From Candidatus Nitrosocosmicus agrestis (GTDB lineage: Archaea > Thermoproteota > Nitrososphaeria > Nitrososphaerales > Nitrososphaeraceae): DNA of 61,589 nt. The stretch is taken from NCBI RefSeq assembly GCF_008389435.1, contig NZ_VUYS01000022.1, positions 1-61,589 of the forward strand, given 5' to 3'. Positions 1-9,686 of the stretch are shown here, in pieces. Both the position numbers and the translations under genes were made by a program. Each line of letters starts with the position of its first letter. Within the stretch, counting starts at the first letter, position 1. The notes beneath the pieces were generated by a model that saw nothing but the letters and a program-made list of their open reading frames with translations, was not told where the DNA came from and did no database searches.

Positions 1-178
1 GTAAATAAATTAGGAAGAAGGGTCAAGTTTCAATTATTACTTCTTCCATGTAAGAAGAACATAAAATCTGATATGATAAATTGGTGCAATCCATCGGTCG
101 ACTATTACAACTAGGAGTTTAAATCCCTTAACTGTATAAAGCCATTTGAACTAATGTAGATCTTTTATTAGCACATCA

Positions 179-520
179 ATGCTACAGCACTATATAGAAT
201 TGTATCTTACTAGAAATAAAACGATATTAGCCCAGCCATTTGTTATAGGAGATAAAAAAATAAAAAAAATAGAATTAAGGGAATATGAGATAGATAATTT
301 CAGAGATAAAAGACATAAAGAATACTCCATTAAGATCTATCTTGAAACAGAGAATAATCAAATAGAAATGGATTATCTCGGTCATACTACAACTCAGTGG
401 AATACATATGATGAAATTTCCAATTTTCTTGTCAACTATAACGGACTCACTTCCACAATTAACAGGATTCTTATCGAATTGGATGGAAAAATAAGACCAC
501 ACATTGAGCATGGTTCATAA
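179..520 (+). CDS. hypothetical protein, 113 aa
   Basis: I do not recognise this protein. It is soluble, rich in charged residues and Ile/Asn, with no membrane segment or cysteine cluster. A beta-rich middle (about residues 46-66, SIKIYLETENNQIEMDYLG) is followed by a helical tail. Its stop overlaps the stop of the convergent HAD-family gene by six bases, so the two 3' ends are packed tightly. ATG start. The gene is plausible because it is the only long frame here and its composition resembles neighbouring genes, but no function can be given. Confidence 0.5.
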   Translation: MLQHYIELYLTRNKTILAQPFVIGDKKIKKIELREYEIDNFRDKRHKEYSIKIYLETENNQIEMDYLGHTTTQWNTYDEISNFLVNYNGLTSTINRILIELDGKIRPHIEHGS

Positions 521-1063
521 GAGACTAAACAATTGGTTAAGACTCATAATTCTAGGGAATGATTCAAGCCCTCTATTCCAGGGCTGATCAAAAACAACGA
601 TCCGTTTCGGAAACATTATCTCTTTGGCGTTTATAGGAGAATCATCTACTAGTAAGAAGAAAGGAAAACAACTCTTTGGAGCATCATCAAAGATAAAAAT
701 AATATCATTGAAGGAGATCTTATGAAGATCCAACCAATATGATACAAAAGGCATAGTTACACGCTCTCTTTTAGTAATGATAGAAATTCTAAATCCTTGT
801 TCCATAAGACCATTTATTACTTTTGATACATCATTACTAGTTGGTGGAATATCCCTCCATCGGTTTTTCCATACGGATATAAACAATTCAGAAATCTGAT
901 TTTTACTTATAGGTAATACGTTGTGAATATGCCAATCAAAAATATCTTTCTTTCTAATGTTGGCATGGAAGACGATGTTATACTCTTCAACCCAAATTAA
1001 CATTACATCTGCCAACACCGAATCAAGATCAAGAGCAATAGTTTTTTTGGGAAGCATCAACAA
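515..1063 (-). CDS. HAD-superfamily 5'-nucleotidase-like phosphatase
   Basis: Predicted haloacid dehalogenase phosphatase of the 5'(3')-deoxyribonucleotidase (NT5C) type, which would remove phosphate from nucleotides. Residues 9-19 (IALDLDSVLAD) hold motif I, with Asp12 as nucleophile and Asp14 as general acid; the V/L after the second Asp is typical of the NT5C branch. A second-motif segment (RISIITKRE) lies mid-protein and the acidic motif IV-like stretch LLVDDSPINA follows near residue 140. Length 182 aa matches the family. An alternative start is Met3. Substrate is inferred from the family only. Confidence 0.75.
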   Translation of the reverse strand: MLMLPKKTIALDLDSVLADVMLIWVEEYNIVFHANIRKKDIFDWHIHNVLPISKNQISELFISVWKNRWRDIPPTSNDVSKVINGLMEQGFRISIITKRERVTMPFVSYWLDLHKISFNDIIFIFDDAPKSCFPFFLLVDDSPINAKEIMFPKRIVVFDQPWNRGLESFPRIMSLNQLFSLL

Positions 1064-2276
1064 TTAATGTATATTTTGATTAAATAAATTTTCAAAACAC
1101 TAGTTTTTATATAATCACCATTAACCAACAGTTAGTTTAGCATCGGTTTTATAATTAACCGAGCTATTATGAATACCACCATTTCAAGATCATCGATATT
1201 TGTTAGATTTAAGACTCATAAGCATCAATCATGAGGACAAAGTGTTAGTTCAAAGTTTAAACATTTTATACAAACACAATCAAATCACTTATTTCAATCA
1301 TAACAAATAAGATCATCAATATGGAATAATCTTGATAGGTTTTCTAATTCTCCCTTTAGTCGAAGCTTGCCCTTTTGGTCAAAACCACCTTCTTTTAAGT
1401 CTATCTCTTGAATAATTACCCATGGAAAGTACTAAACAAACAAGGAAGGCGGAATGCGAAGTATATAAATTTAGGAATCTGTTACGGTAAAGTTAATAAC
1501 TAGATCAAATTTATGAATTTCATTTTTTAGGAATTAAAGATAACCGAAGAATTTGTCATATTTGGAACAATGTTTAACAATAAATAAAGTTATTAAGTGA
1601 ATAATCATTTGATTATAACTATTGTTCAATTCATTGTTTAAACTCAGTGTGATTTACAAGAGTCCTGCCACTTTAGTTAAATGTAATAAGATTGATAAAA
1701 TCTGAGGTTAACACAGTTCTCTGATTCTAAGGGTATAGAATCACAATATGAATGGAGAGATGACATTTTTTGGTATGACGATTGAATTTGCATTAACTAA
1801 ATAACAGATCTTAATGCATTAATAACTAAACAAAAAATTGGAAAAAGGCTAAATCAAATCCAACAATGATTTTGCAGCGGTATATGCTCAACTTCAAATT
1901 TTTAAGAGGAATTGTGGATGTTGATGTCATTTTTGATACTTTCTGGATTAATAGTTATATCTTTTCCATAATGATAATTTCCTCTGTAAATATTACTTTG
2001 ATTCAATAGAGTCCTATATCAGAGAATGTTCATCAGAAGAGAAGACATGGCAACTGAGGTCGGATCAGGCTCGGCATACATAGAATGCAAATATAGAAGA
2101 AAAAGACATAGGTAAAGGAAGGTAAGATAGTTTCCAATCTATTTCAAAAAGTAACCTTATCAATCATGTTCTTTTTACTCTATTGTAGAAGAGGGTTTAG
2201 GATTCCAGTTAATAACCACAAAATACAATTCAATAAAGATATATTTAATTTTGTAATAAAGACATTCAACCATAGA
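1064..2276. other. long AT-rich gap, no convincing intact gene
   Basis: About 1.2 kb without a supported gene. It holds a short coding-like remnant on the minus strand near 1298-1431 and a tiny plus-strand frame at 2047-2115 (MATEVGSGSAYIECKYRRKR...) with coding-like composition but no recognisable family. No tRNA, hairpin terminator or repeat was seen. Confidence 0.5.
1298..1431 (-). pseudogene. possible gene remnant, about 43 codons
   Basis: The minus strand reads in one frame as YFPWVIIQEIDLKEGGFDQK continuing GKLRLKGELENLSRLFHIDD, then a stop. It has no start codon and is preceded by an in-frame stop. The amino-acid mix looks coding, unlike the surrounding AT-rich sequence. The family is unknown. 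It may be the tail of a lost gene. Confidence 0.25.
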
Positions 2277-2492
2277 ATGACAAAGAAAGAGATTCTAAAG
2301 ATTTTTTTTATTGCCTTTATCACCGGTAATATCATGGGTATTGTAATAATCCAAATTTTTGAAACACTTACATTGATTAGTGTTATAATTCTAGAAATTT
2401 CACTTGTAATTACAATACTTTTGTTGTTTATCGCTAGTAAGGCTTGGAATAAGCACCTCGAAAAAACAAAACATGAAAGAAATAGTCAATAA
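2277..2492 (+). CDS. small two-helix membrane protein
   Basis: A 71-residue protein if the internal ATG (MTKKEILKIFF) is used. The open frame extends upstream to an ATG at 2166, but that 37-residue extension is unlike a signal or membrane segment. Two hydrophobic helices are visible (about residues 8-27 and 32-55) followed by a Lys/His-rich tail, suggesting a small integral membrane protein with a cytoplasmic end. No family recognised. Confidence 0.4.
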   Translation: MTKKEILKIFFIAFITGNIMGIVIIQIFETLTLISVIILEISLVITILLLFIASKAWNKHLEKTKHERNSQ

Positions 2493-2615
2493 GAATAAAT
2501 AGTCTATAGTTTATAAGTTTTGGATCACATTTCAATTTTTCAGCAAGCATAAATTGACTAATTTGTCAATCAAGTATTATATACACAATTAATGGAAGAG
2601 CTTTCAAATCAACAG

Positions 2616-4430
2616 TTATTCTTGAGGTATTCTAAAATAAAAGGTTGCCCCAGAGTCTACGTTATTTTCAGCCCAAATCTTCCCACCATGAGCAATAATA
2701 ATACTCTTTGAAATAAACAGTCCCAAACCTGTACCTTCAAAAGATTTAGAAGCAAATTTAGTAAAGAGTCTTGGTATTATTTCTGGATCAATACCATGCC
2801 CAGTATCCCTGATACTAGTAGTAACATAGTTATTACCATGTATGTCGTTCCCTAATTCTACAGAAATACTGATAGAACCTTTTTCAGTAAATTTAACAGA
2901 GTTACTAAGGAGATTAAAGATAACTTGAGTAATTCTGTTTTTGTCAGCAAATATAAAAACATCTTTTTGGACATAGTCAATAGATATATTTTCGAGTTGA
3001 TCCGGATCACTACTAATAATTTGAGCTTTTATATCACTAATACATGAAATTATAATATCATTTAGATTGAATCGCTCTTTATTGAGTTTAAGAGATTGAC
3101 TTTCAATTTTGGTGATGTCCAAGATGTCCGATGCTAATCTTCTCAATCGTTTGGCATTACGTATAATCGAACTTACTTGTTCCCTGTCAACTTTAACTTC
3201 AGTTTTCCCATCTTCAAATTGTTTTTCAAGAAAAATAGCATCACCAAGGATGGGCATGATAGGTGTACGCAGTTCATGAGCAGCTATGTTAATAAATTCC
3301 TTCTGCATTCTATCATGGATACTTAATTTTTCATTAGCTGATTCCAATAATTTATTATAATTTATCAATGAATTATTTGCATCTCTTAATTCAATTGTCC
3401 TTGCATTCACTGCTGATTCTAGCCTCTTGTTCCAAGACAATATCAAAAATGCTATCCCAAGTGCAACTGCTCCAATTATTAAAATCATCAAAGTGCTAAA
3501 ATTCTTTTGATTATTGATTAGTACTCCGACTTCTGCGGCAAGTTGATGCGGTGAGCTAACAAATAAAGTCCAAAGATATTTACCACCAATAAATACAGGT
3601 TGATAGGTTATCGTAGTCTTGTTTCCACCCATTAAAATTAGATCTTCAGCTCCTGCAAATCCTTTCAAGGATCTCGCAAGAAGAGAATTATAAGGACCTC
3701 GAATTTCTTCAGGAACAAGTGATTGAAACTCCTCTCCGAGATAGTACTTTCCTATTAAAGATGGATTACTACCATAGATAATAACACCATTTTTATCCAT
3801 CAATCCTACGTTACCAGCTACTTGAGGTGCTAATTCGCTCTGTAAAAATCTTCCAAGTTCATGGATTTTTATCGAAGCCACAATAACTCCCTTAAAATTA
3901 TCAGCATCAGAATTATCCAATATTGGGAATGATATATATAATCGTGGAATCTTATCTATCGATTCAATGGCACTACTATAGTAACTTGCATGTGTCTCTT
4001 TAGGAATAACAAAATACTCCCTATTACTTAAATCAATATTACTATACGATTTTACGATACTAGAGTTAACATTGCTAATTGATACGATTCGCCCATTTTC
4101 ATCTATCCAATAATATCCCTCCGTGAGTGATTTTGTGGAGTTTTGAACGGCATCGATTATAATTTTGGTTTCGTCGATATTACTATAATTTACTATCTTC
4201 GAAAGGATCTCCAAATTTGTAGAAACTGGATCTATAATGTGTAAGAGTGTCTTTGAAAGACCATCAGTTTCGATAATAGCATTTGATCGAATGTCACTAG
4301 ATGCAATCTCACTTATCTGATCTGCTGTGAGACCAGAATAATGATAAGAAAGTATAGATAGGGATACACCTACGCCAATGACAAGTATTAATAAAAAGAC
4401 ATTATTCCGCGATAGTATTATGCTGAGCAT
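2616..4430 (-). CDS. membrane sensor histidine kinase with extracellular Cache-type domain
   Basis: A 604-residue sensor kinase. TM1 is at about 11-31 and TM2 at about 314-334. Between them lies a roughly 280-residue extracellular region of dCache character, with YYWIDENGRIVSI and NVGLMDKNGVIIYG modules. A coiled linker leads to the dimerisation domain with His385 in the H-box (AAHELRTP). The ATPase domain shows N-box NLLSNSVKF, G1 DTGHGI, F-box LFTKF and G2 GTGLGLF. It should autophosphorylate in response to a small extracellular ligand and pass phosphate to the response regulator encoded 35 bases upstream on the same strand. The ligand is unknown. Confidence 0.93.
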   Translation of the reverse strand: MLSIILSRNNVFLLILVIGVGVSLSILSYHYSGLTADQISEIASSDIRSNAIIETDGLSKTLLHIIDPVSTNLEILSKIVNYSNIDETKIIIDAVQNSTKSLTEGYYWIDENGRIVSISNVNSSIVKSYSNIDLSNREYFVIPKETHASYYSSAIESIDKIPRLYISFPILDNSDADNFKGVIVASIKIHELGRFLQSELAPQVAGNVGLMDKNGVIIYGSNPSLIGKYYLGEEFQSLVPEEIRGPYNSLLARSLKGFAGAEDLILMGGNKTTITYQPVFIGGKYLWTLFVSSPHQLAAEVGVLINNQKNFSTLMILIIGAVALGIAFLILSWNKRLESAVNARTIELRDANNSLINYNKLLESANEKLSIHDRMQKEFINIAAHELRTPIMPILGDAIFLEKQFEDGKTEVKVDREQVSSIIRNAKRLRRLASDILDITKIESQSLKLNKERFNLNDIIISCISDIKAQIISSDPDQLENISIDYVQKDVFIFADKNRITQVIFNLLSNSVKFTEKGSISISVELGNDIHGNNYVTTSIRDTGHGIDPEIIPRLFTKFASKSFEGTGLGLFISKSIIIAHGGKIWAENNVDSGATFYFRIPQE

Positions 4431-4465
4431 TTAAAGTGATTTATTACCATTATACAGATCGGTAT

Positions 4466-4885
4466 TTAAGATGCTAACATCGATTTAATCTTAAAAATTA
4501 AATCGTTCATATCTATTGGTTTAATTATAAAGTCTTTGACATCTATAGAGGGAAGTACTTTTGTAAACTCGTCTTTATTTATTTCAAAGGCAGTAATAAA
4601 TGCAATTTTTGTGTCAGGTCGCATTTCTTTTATATTTCTATATAATTCAAATCCATTCATTCGGGGCATACGAATATCGGTGATTATTACATCATAATAT
4701 CCAGACTCATGAGCCCTAAATGAATTTAATGCATCATGTCCACTAGAAAATATTTCAACTTGAAATTCGTTAGTTATCTCAAGATCTCTCTTAATAATCC
4801 TAAGAATATCTTTTTCATCATCTACGACCATAATTCTGGCCAATTTATTCTTGGAAGGATTGTTAATTTCAACTTCGGACGTCAT
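4466..4885 (-). CDS. stand-alone response regulator (receiver domain)
   Basis: A 139-residue single-domain receiver. The phosphoacceptor is Asp70 (VIITDIRMPRMNG). The acidic pair is Asp22/Asp23, with Thr98 and Lys122 (IKPID) completing the active site. There is no DNA-binding output domain, so it probably acts by protein contact or phosphotransfer, as many thaumarchaeal receivers do. It precedes the histidine kinase gene and is very likely co-transcribed as its partner. Confidence 0.93.
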   Translation of the reverse strand: MTSEVEINNPSKNKLARIMVVDDEKDILRIIKRDLEITNEFQVEIFSSGHDALNSFRAHESGYYDVIITDIRMPRMNGFELYRNIKEMRPDTKIAFITAFEINKDEFTKVLPSIDVKDFIIKPIDMNDLIFKIKSMLAS

Positions 4886-5276
4886 GGATACTATTTTTAC
4901 ACTAATATTTAAGTAAATGAAATATATTAATTAGCATTTCTGAAGAATTAATAATACCTTTATTTAAGTGAAATAGCTACAAGTATTTAGTAATTTAATT
5001 CTAACAGTACAAGGTTTGGAAATCAAATTTTGATGTCAAAAAAAGTTGAAAAACATATCCAATCAAAAATGAAATAAATTTTGAATTACTTCTGATTAGA
5101 TAATCCTACATCTAATATTGAAGATCAAATGTAGTTAGAACCTCAGGTTACAGCAGAATTTGATAATAAGTCACTGTTATTGACGAATTGCATATATATA
5201 AGTTAAACTCTAAACGAAATTAAAATTATAGATAAATGGCAAAGAATAATTTGATTAAAAAATATTAAATCGCTAT
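4886..5276. other. intergenic region between divergent genes
   Basis: 390 AT-rich bases between the response regulator and the acetyltransferase, which are divergently transcribed. It must hold both promoters. A TATA-like run (GCATATATATAAG) near 5190-5202 is visible, though it is far from either start. No ORF or repeat seen. Confidence 0.4.
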
Positions 5277-5720
5277 ATGATATCATTCTTAGTTAGAAGA
5301 ATTAAGGAGGCAGATTTTGAAAATGGATTTTTTGAAACTCTTTCTAATTTAACTACAGTTGGAGATATTCGATTCAATGAGTATAGGATGGAGATAATTA
5401 ATAGGATCTTAGGTGATCAAAATTATATTATCATAGTAGCTGAAGAGCAAGAAAATCACACTATAATTGGTACCGCGACTTTACTAATTGAGCAAAAATT
5501 TATTCATAACGGAGGTAGGGTTGGTCATATAGAAGATGTTGCTACGAGGGCAGGCTTTGAAGGAATTGGTGTAGGTAAGAAAATAATCCAAAAATTAATA
5601 GAAACATCTAAAGAACTACAGTGTTATAAGATAATCTTAGATTGTGATGACAAAGTAATTGGATTTTATGAAAAATTAGGGTTTAAGAAGAAAGCAGTTA
5701 TGATGAGACTAGATTTATGA
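5277..5720 (+). CDS. GNAT acetyltransferase, eukaryotic GNA1-like (glucosamine-6-phosphate N-acetyltransferase)
   Basis: A 147-residue GNAT protein. Family knowledge: GNA1 transfers acetyl from acetyl-CoA to glucosamine-6-phosphate in UDP-GlcNAc synthesis, mainly in eukaryotes. The match is specific. Residues 73-88 (QKFIHNGGRVGHIEDV), the CoA loop GFEGIGVGKK (93-102), and CYKIILDCDDKVIGFYEKLGF (split here as CYKIILDC 116-123 and GFYEKLGF 129-136) follow yeast/human GNA1 almost residue for residue. The ATG start gives the family's normal length. A 14-base palindrome and a wHTH gene follow directly. Substrate assignment is inference from these motifs. Confidence 0.85.
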   Translation: MISFLVRRIKEADFENGFFETLSNLTTVGDIRFNEYRMEIINRILGDQNYIIIVAEEQENHTIIGTATLLIEQKFIHNGGRVGHIEDVATRAGFEGIGVGKKIIQKLIETSKELQCYKIILDCDDKVIGFYEKLGFKKKAVMMRLDL

Positions 5721-5734
5721 CGCCAAATTTGGCG
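5721..5734. promoter_or_regulatory. perfect 14-bp palindrome, candidate operator
   Basis: CGCCAAATTTGGCG begins at the base after the GNA1-like stop codon and lies 34 bases before the wHTH start. A TATA-like ATTTATAAAA (about 5740-5749) sits just downstream, so a bound protein would sit immediately upstream of the promoter. It is GC-rich at its ends in an AT-rich setting. No U-run follows it, which argues against a terminator. Confidence 0.55.
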
Positions 5735-5768
5735 CAATTTATTTATAAAATGAATTCCTTGTTAATAT

Positions 5769-6137
5769 ATGGACGAAAAAGGGATAGAATTCACAAAGAA
5801 CAGGCCACTTGAAAGGATCTTTAGAAATAATATAGCAAGAATAATTGATTTTTTCATCATTAATCAACAATTCCAATTTACTTCAAAGGAAATTAGTGAT
5901 ATTACCGAAATGCCTCTAAGATCGGTGCAAAGAATATTACCTCACTTAATTCAAACCAAGATTGTTAAAGCCAATAGATGTAATGGCAGAATCTTGGGTT
6001 ACGAATTAAACAAGAATTTTCGATTGGTAGAGATCTTGAGTTCATACTCGATAGAAACAGTCAATATCTTCATAGATGAAGCAATTGATACAAACAAGAA
6101 TGAAATACAACAAGTGAACAGCAAATTAATGAGTTAA
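5769..6137 (+). CDS. winged-helix DNA-binding protein, likely autoregulator
   Basis: A 122-residue protein. Residues 15-80 form a winged helix: the segment FTSKEISDITEMPLRSVQRI contains a helix-turn-helix, followed by a wing (VKANRCNGRILGYEL). The C-terminal 40 residues look helical and may dimerise. It lies 48 bases after the GNA1-like gene, with the CGCCAAATTTGGCG palindrome between them, so autoregulation or control of the upstream gene is a reasonable inference. No exact family recognised. Confidence 0.75.
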   Translation: MDEKGIEFTKNRPLERIFRNNIARIIDFFIINQQFQFTSKEISDITEMPLRSVQRILPHLIQTKIVKANRCNGRILGYELNKNFRLVEILSSYSIETVNIFIDEAIDTNKNEIQQVNSKLMS

Positions 6138-6903
6138 TTTATGGATTAATCAACGAAATCATTTAACCACAAAATATATAGAATATCGCTAAAACCTCTA
6201 TCCAAGATGTCTTAAAATATACACATTGATTTGATAGAATAGATATGGAAGTCTAAATAAAGATTCATATGATTTGTTTCGAGCTTTGTACAACAAGTAT
6301 TATAGTTTACTATACAGATTATTTTATAATGATTAGGATTAAGAATGCGACCTTCATGTGTCCGATAGAATTAAGTTTTTTACAACTTCAACACCGAATC
6401 ATACCCTGTTAAACCACATTGGACTGTCATCATCCAAATGAGATTCTGTATATACATTGTCATATAGCCATATTAACACACATAACTTGGCTTTTGTGGT
6501 TATGGAACATATTACAATGTTTTTGGTATTCGAGTGGTGAGATTTTGTTATGCAGAATTTCCTTATATTGATAATTTAAACGAGGACATTGGATTTGATC
6601 GATTTTAAAAAATTTATTTTAGAAGCAAAATTCATCTACAGAGTCGCATTGATTGTGATATCCAGCGAACGTAATCCAATAATACTAATAGTTGTATGTT
6701 ATTTGGTTACCATCATTCAAACCTATTTACCATTATTTCCTAATCCTTTGCATGCTTACACTCTTTTGGGGAAAATAGATGTAGTGAATAGTCAAATAAC
6801 TCTTTTGGGAATTAAGATATGAGATACTTGCAAGTTCCTTACAAACGACAATATTCACCAGTATGTATACAGCATGGCATTAAGAATATGTTACATAAAG
6901 TAG
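6138..6903. other. long intergenic region, no convincing gene
   Basis: About 770 bases. The only longer frame (6589-6822) begins with TTG, has an uneven composition and one hydrophobic stretch, and lacks a clear promoter. I do not call it a gene. No repeat, RNA gene or recognisable remnant was found. Confidence 0.45.
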
Positions 6904-8379
6904 ATGTCATTACAATTTACTTCCTGGAACAGGATGGAATCAATGTCTAGAATAGTTTTCGCAATAGCAACCCTATTAACGATGACGTTGATATTCGGTT
7001 ACATTAACAGCATTTCCATCGTGTTTGCTCAAAGTGAAATTGACAACAGCACTTCAACTGAAGCCGTAACCTCATCGTACGATGCCATAATTAAGGCAAT
7101 TCTTATAATCTCCCAGCTCGTCATAGCAGGTTTGGCTTTTAATGAAATTTTATATATGTATTTGAAACAGAGTAGGATTACATTATTTAACAATAATGAT
7201 ACTTCAACATGGACAAGTCATTTTCAAGTGTCTGATCGATATTTGAATCTGATTATAATATTTTCCATCGTCATGGCAGCATCATCTACAACAATATTGC
7301 TAATCCAGGTTATTGATCTCGAAAAAGAATTAGGGATAGATATAACCACCGCTTTTAATATAATAACTTCTACTTCAGTGGGTGGGGTATGGATTACTAG
7401 GATAATTTGTTCGATAGTAATAATCTTGGCGGCGATAATTTATTATACATTGCTATTTAAAATAAAAAAAATCAAAAATAAAGAATACAAATTATCATTT
7501 ACAAAAGGAAAGGGCCAAAAAGTAATTAAATATTTATTCCCAAGTTTAATTCTTTTTTCCATTTTGGTTAGCTTATACTCCAACAGTATGATAAGCCATA
7601 GTAACGCTCTATCTTCGTATTCAAAATTAGCAGTTTTTGTAGACTGGATTCATCTCACTGCTGTAGCCATATGGATTGGCGGATTATTCTATATTTACAG
7701 CATAATACTAAAAGACTGGAAAGTAAATTATGATGGTAATAGAAGTAAAAGAAAGGGAATCAGTTCTTTGGTCAGACTAGGTGAAATAAATGGCATAGAT
7801 CGACAAACCATAGCGGCTAAATTCATTATGAATTTTTCATATGTTGCAATACTCTCACTGATTATAATAGGAATTACCGGCTTAATACTGGGAAGAATAC
7901 ATCTACAGAATATCTCTTCATTATTCCTTACTGTTTATGGAAATATTCTAATTTTAAAAATATGTCTTACATTACCCATGATAATTCTAGGAAAATATAA
8001 CCAAGATAAAGTTGCGCATATGTCGAATCTGGAAATAAATCACGAGAATATCAATTTAGAAGAAAATTCTAAAGATATTGAAAACATCAGAAATTTTATC
8101 CTCAAAAAAGTCAAGAAATCTATTGGGATAGAATTATTGCTAGGCATAGCAATTGTAACGGTAGCTTCTTTTTTGTCAGTAACATCCCCCCCTTCACTTT
8201 CAACATCTAATGATAGTGATGCCTATCTGAATGTCAATCAAGAACCCATGTTAGCTTTAAGTTTTGGTGATGGCAATATGTTCACCTTGATTACAATACT
8301 GCTATCCAGCACAATAATTATAGCAGGTTTTGTCAATTTACGAAAGAACGCAAGGAAAATCAAAATAACATGGAAATAA
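6904..8379 (+). CDS. CopD-like copper-resistance/transport membrane protein
   Basis: A 491-residue multi-pass membrane protein. An N-terminal hydrophobic segment ends in VFAQ (about residues 20-43), resembling a signal peptide. About eight membrane helices follow. The CopD signature region is VDWIHLTAVAIWIGGLFYIY (about residues 247-266), with the conserved His and Trp of the family. Known CopD proteins work with copper-binding CopC, but no CopC domain or second copper gene is adjacent. Possible later starts are Met11 and Met14. A role in copper uptake would fit the high copper need of ammonia-oxidising archaea, but this is inference. Confidence 0.75.
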   Translation: MSLQFTSWNRMESMSRIVFAIATLLTMTLIFGYINSISIVFAQSEIDNSTSTEAVTSSYDAIIKAILIISQLVIAGLAFNEILYMYLKQSRITLFNNNDTSTWTSHFQVSDRYLNLIIIFSIVMAASSTTILLIQVIDLEKELGIDITTAFNIITSTSVGGVWITRIICSIVIILAAIIYYTLLFKIKKIKNKEYKLSFTKGKGQKVIKYLFPSLILFSILVSLYSNSMISHSNALSSYSKLAVFVDWIHLTAVAIWIGGLFYIYSIILKDWKVNYDGNRSKRKGISSLVRLGEINGIDRQTIAAKFIMNFSYVAILSLIIIGITGLILGRIHLQNISSLFLTVYGNILILKICLTLPMIILGKYNQDKVAHMSNLEINHENINLEENSKDIENIRNFILKKVKKSIGIELLLGIAIVTVASFLSVTSPPSLSTSNDSDAYLNVNQEPMLALSFGDGNMFTLITILLSSTIIIAGFVNLRKNARKIKITWK

Positions 8380-8571
8380 GTTTCTTTAACAATTTATGTC
8401 ATACGTAATCTCAAGATTCTATCCAAAACTTCTGTAAAAATACAGAAAAGTATAATCAGCACAAAATTTCCAAGACTTTTTGTGTTTAATTTTCAAACAA
8501 CTACAATGTGAAATCCATATAATACATAAAAATATTAAAGTCGTTACAATATGATTCAAATATAATTCAAG

Positions 8572-9573
8572 ATGATTCAGATAGATGAGCACAAAATTTT
8601 TGAAATTATTAGAGTTAAAAAACCAAAATCTGTTGCATTGAATGGTCCAGAGCCTTTATTACCAAAAATACAAAAAGTTTGTTGCAATATCGAGAAAGAA
8701 TTCAATATAATTTCTTATATTATCGGCGATCGGAGCTGGGGTTCTTGTGATTTAAACACACAAGCAATGGAAATGCTTGATGCTGATCTACTATTTAATA
8801 TAGGTCATACCATTAGTTTAGAAAGCTTTGGGAACAAAGTTTACATGATAAATGCCTATGATACAGTCAAGTTTGACTCGATAGCACTAAAATGTGCAAA
8901 GGAATTAGCGGGAAAATACAAAACAATCTCACTCGTTACAGACAGTCAACATCTTCATGAAATCGAACCGGTCAAAAGAATTTTTGAAGAGCAAGGATTT
9001 ACCGTCGAGGTTGGAAAAGGAAAAGGGCAATTAAATGATGCACAAGTTTTTGGTTGTGAATTCCATCCAGTACATAGGATCAAAAATAGTATCGAAGCTT
9101 TTGTATTTCTTGGCCAGAGTAGATTCCATTCCATCGGGATTGCATTATCTACTGAAAAACCAACTTTTATGCTTGATCCTTATTTTGAGGAATTTATACC
9201 TATAGATAAAGAAGCTGAAATAGTCAAAAAAAGGGCAATTTTGTCAGTTTATAAGGCACTAGACGCAAGAACTATTGGAATTGTTATTGGTCTTAAAGAA
9301 GGGCAATTTGCTAAAATCAAGGCAATAGAATTTAGACGTGATTTAAACAAACTAGGAATTAATACCCAATTAATTGCAATGACAGAAATTTCCAATGAAA
9401 AACTTGAGAATTTTAAAGAAATAGACGCTTTTATACAATTGGCATGTCCACGTCTCGGAACGGATAACTTCTTTTCAAAACCAATGTTATCTGTTCCCCA
9501 GGGCCTCGCTTTGATCAAGTTACTTAAAAAAGAACCTATTGAGGAATTCTTTAGAATCCAGCATTGGTTATGA
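8572..9573 (+). CDS. dph2: diphthamide synthase Dph2 (radical SAM-like 3-amino-3-carboxypropyl transferase)
   Basis: Makes the first step of diphthamide on elongation factor 2, moving the aminocarboxypropyl group of SAM to a histidine. The three cluster-binding cysteines of archaeal Dph2 are present and correctly spaced: Cys59 (SWGSCDL), Cys162 (VFGCEFHP) and Cys292 (QLACPRLGTDN). Length 333 aa is typical. The ATG fits the family N-terminus. It appears to be a single gene with no diphthamide partner beside it. Confidence 0.95.
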   Translation: MIQIDEHKIFEIIRVKKPKSVALNGPEPLLPKIQKVCCNIEKEFNIISYIIGDRSWGSCDLNTQAMEMLDADLLFNIGHTISLESFGNKVYMINAYDTVKFDSIALKCAKELAGKYKTISLVTDSQHLHEIEPVKRIFEEQGFTVEVGKGKGQLNDAQVFGCEFHPVHRIKNSIEAFVFLGQSRFHSIGIALSTEKPTFMLDPYFEEFIPIDKEAEIVKKRAILSVYKALDARTIGIVIGLKEGQFAKIKAIEFRRDLNKLGINTQLIAMTEISNEKLENFKEIDAFIQLACPRLGTDNFFSKPMLSVPQGLALIKLLKKEPIEEFFRIQHWL

Positions 9574-9686
9574 ATCCAACCTAATGTTTCCATTCAAGTA
9601 TAAACAGATAAAGATGAAATAAGGATATTATCGAGCGACATCCTTGTAAGAATTATATTTAATCTAATGTTAATATAAGCCAATTA

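Noticed and set aside
100-150. Sequence resembling a tRNA T-arm (GGAGTTTAAATCCC)
   Set aside because: The stem pairs poorly, the loop does not match the T-loop consensus and no acceptor or anticodon arms could be folded around it.
6589-6822. 77-residue frame with a TTG start and one hydrophobic stretch
   Set aside because: No plausible promoter, no recognised family, and it stands in a long non-coding gap. Not excluded, but unsupported.
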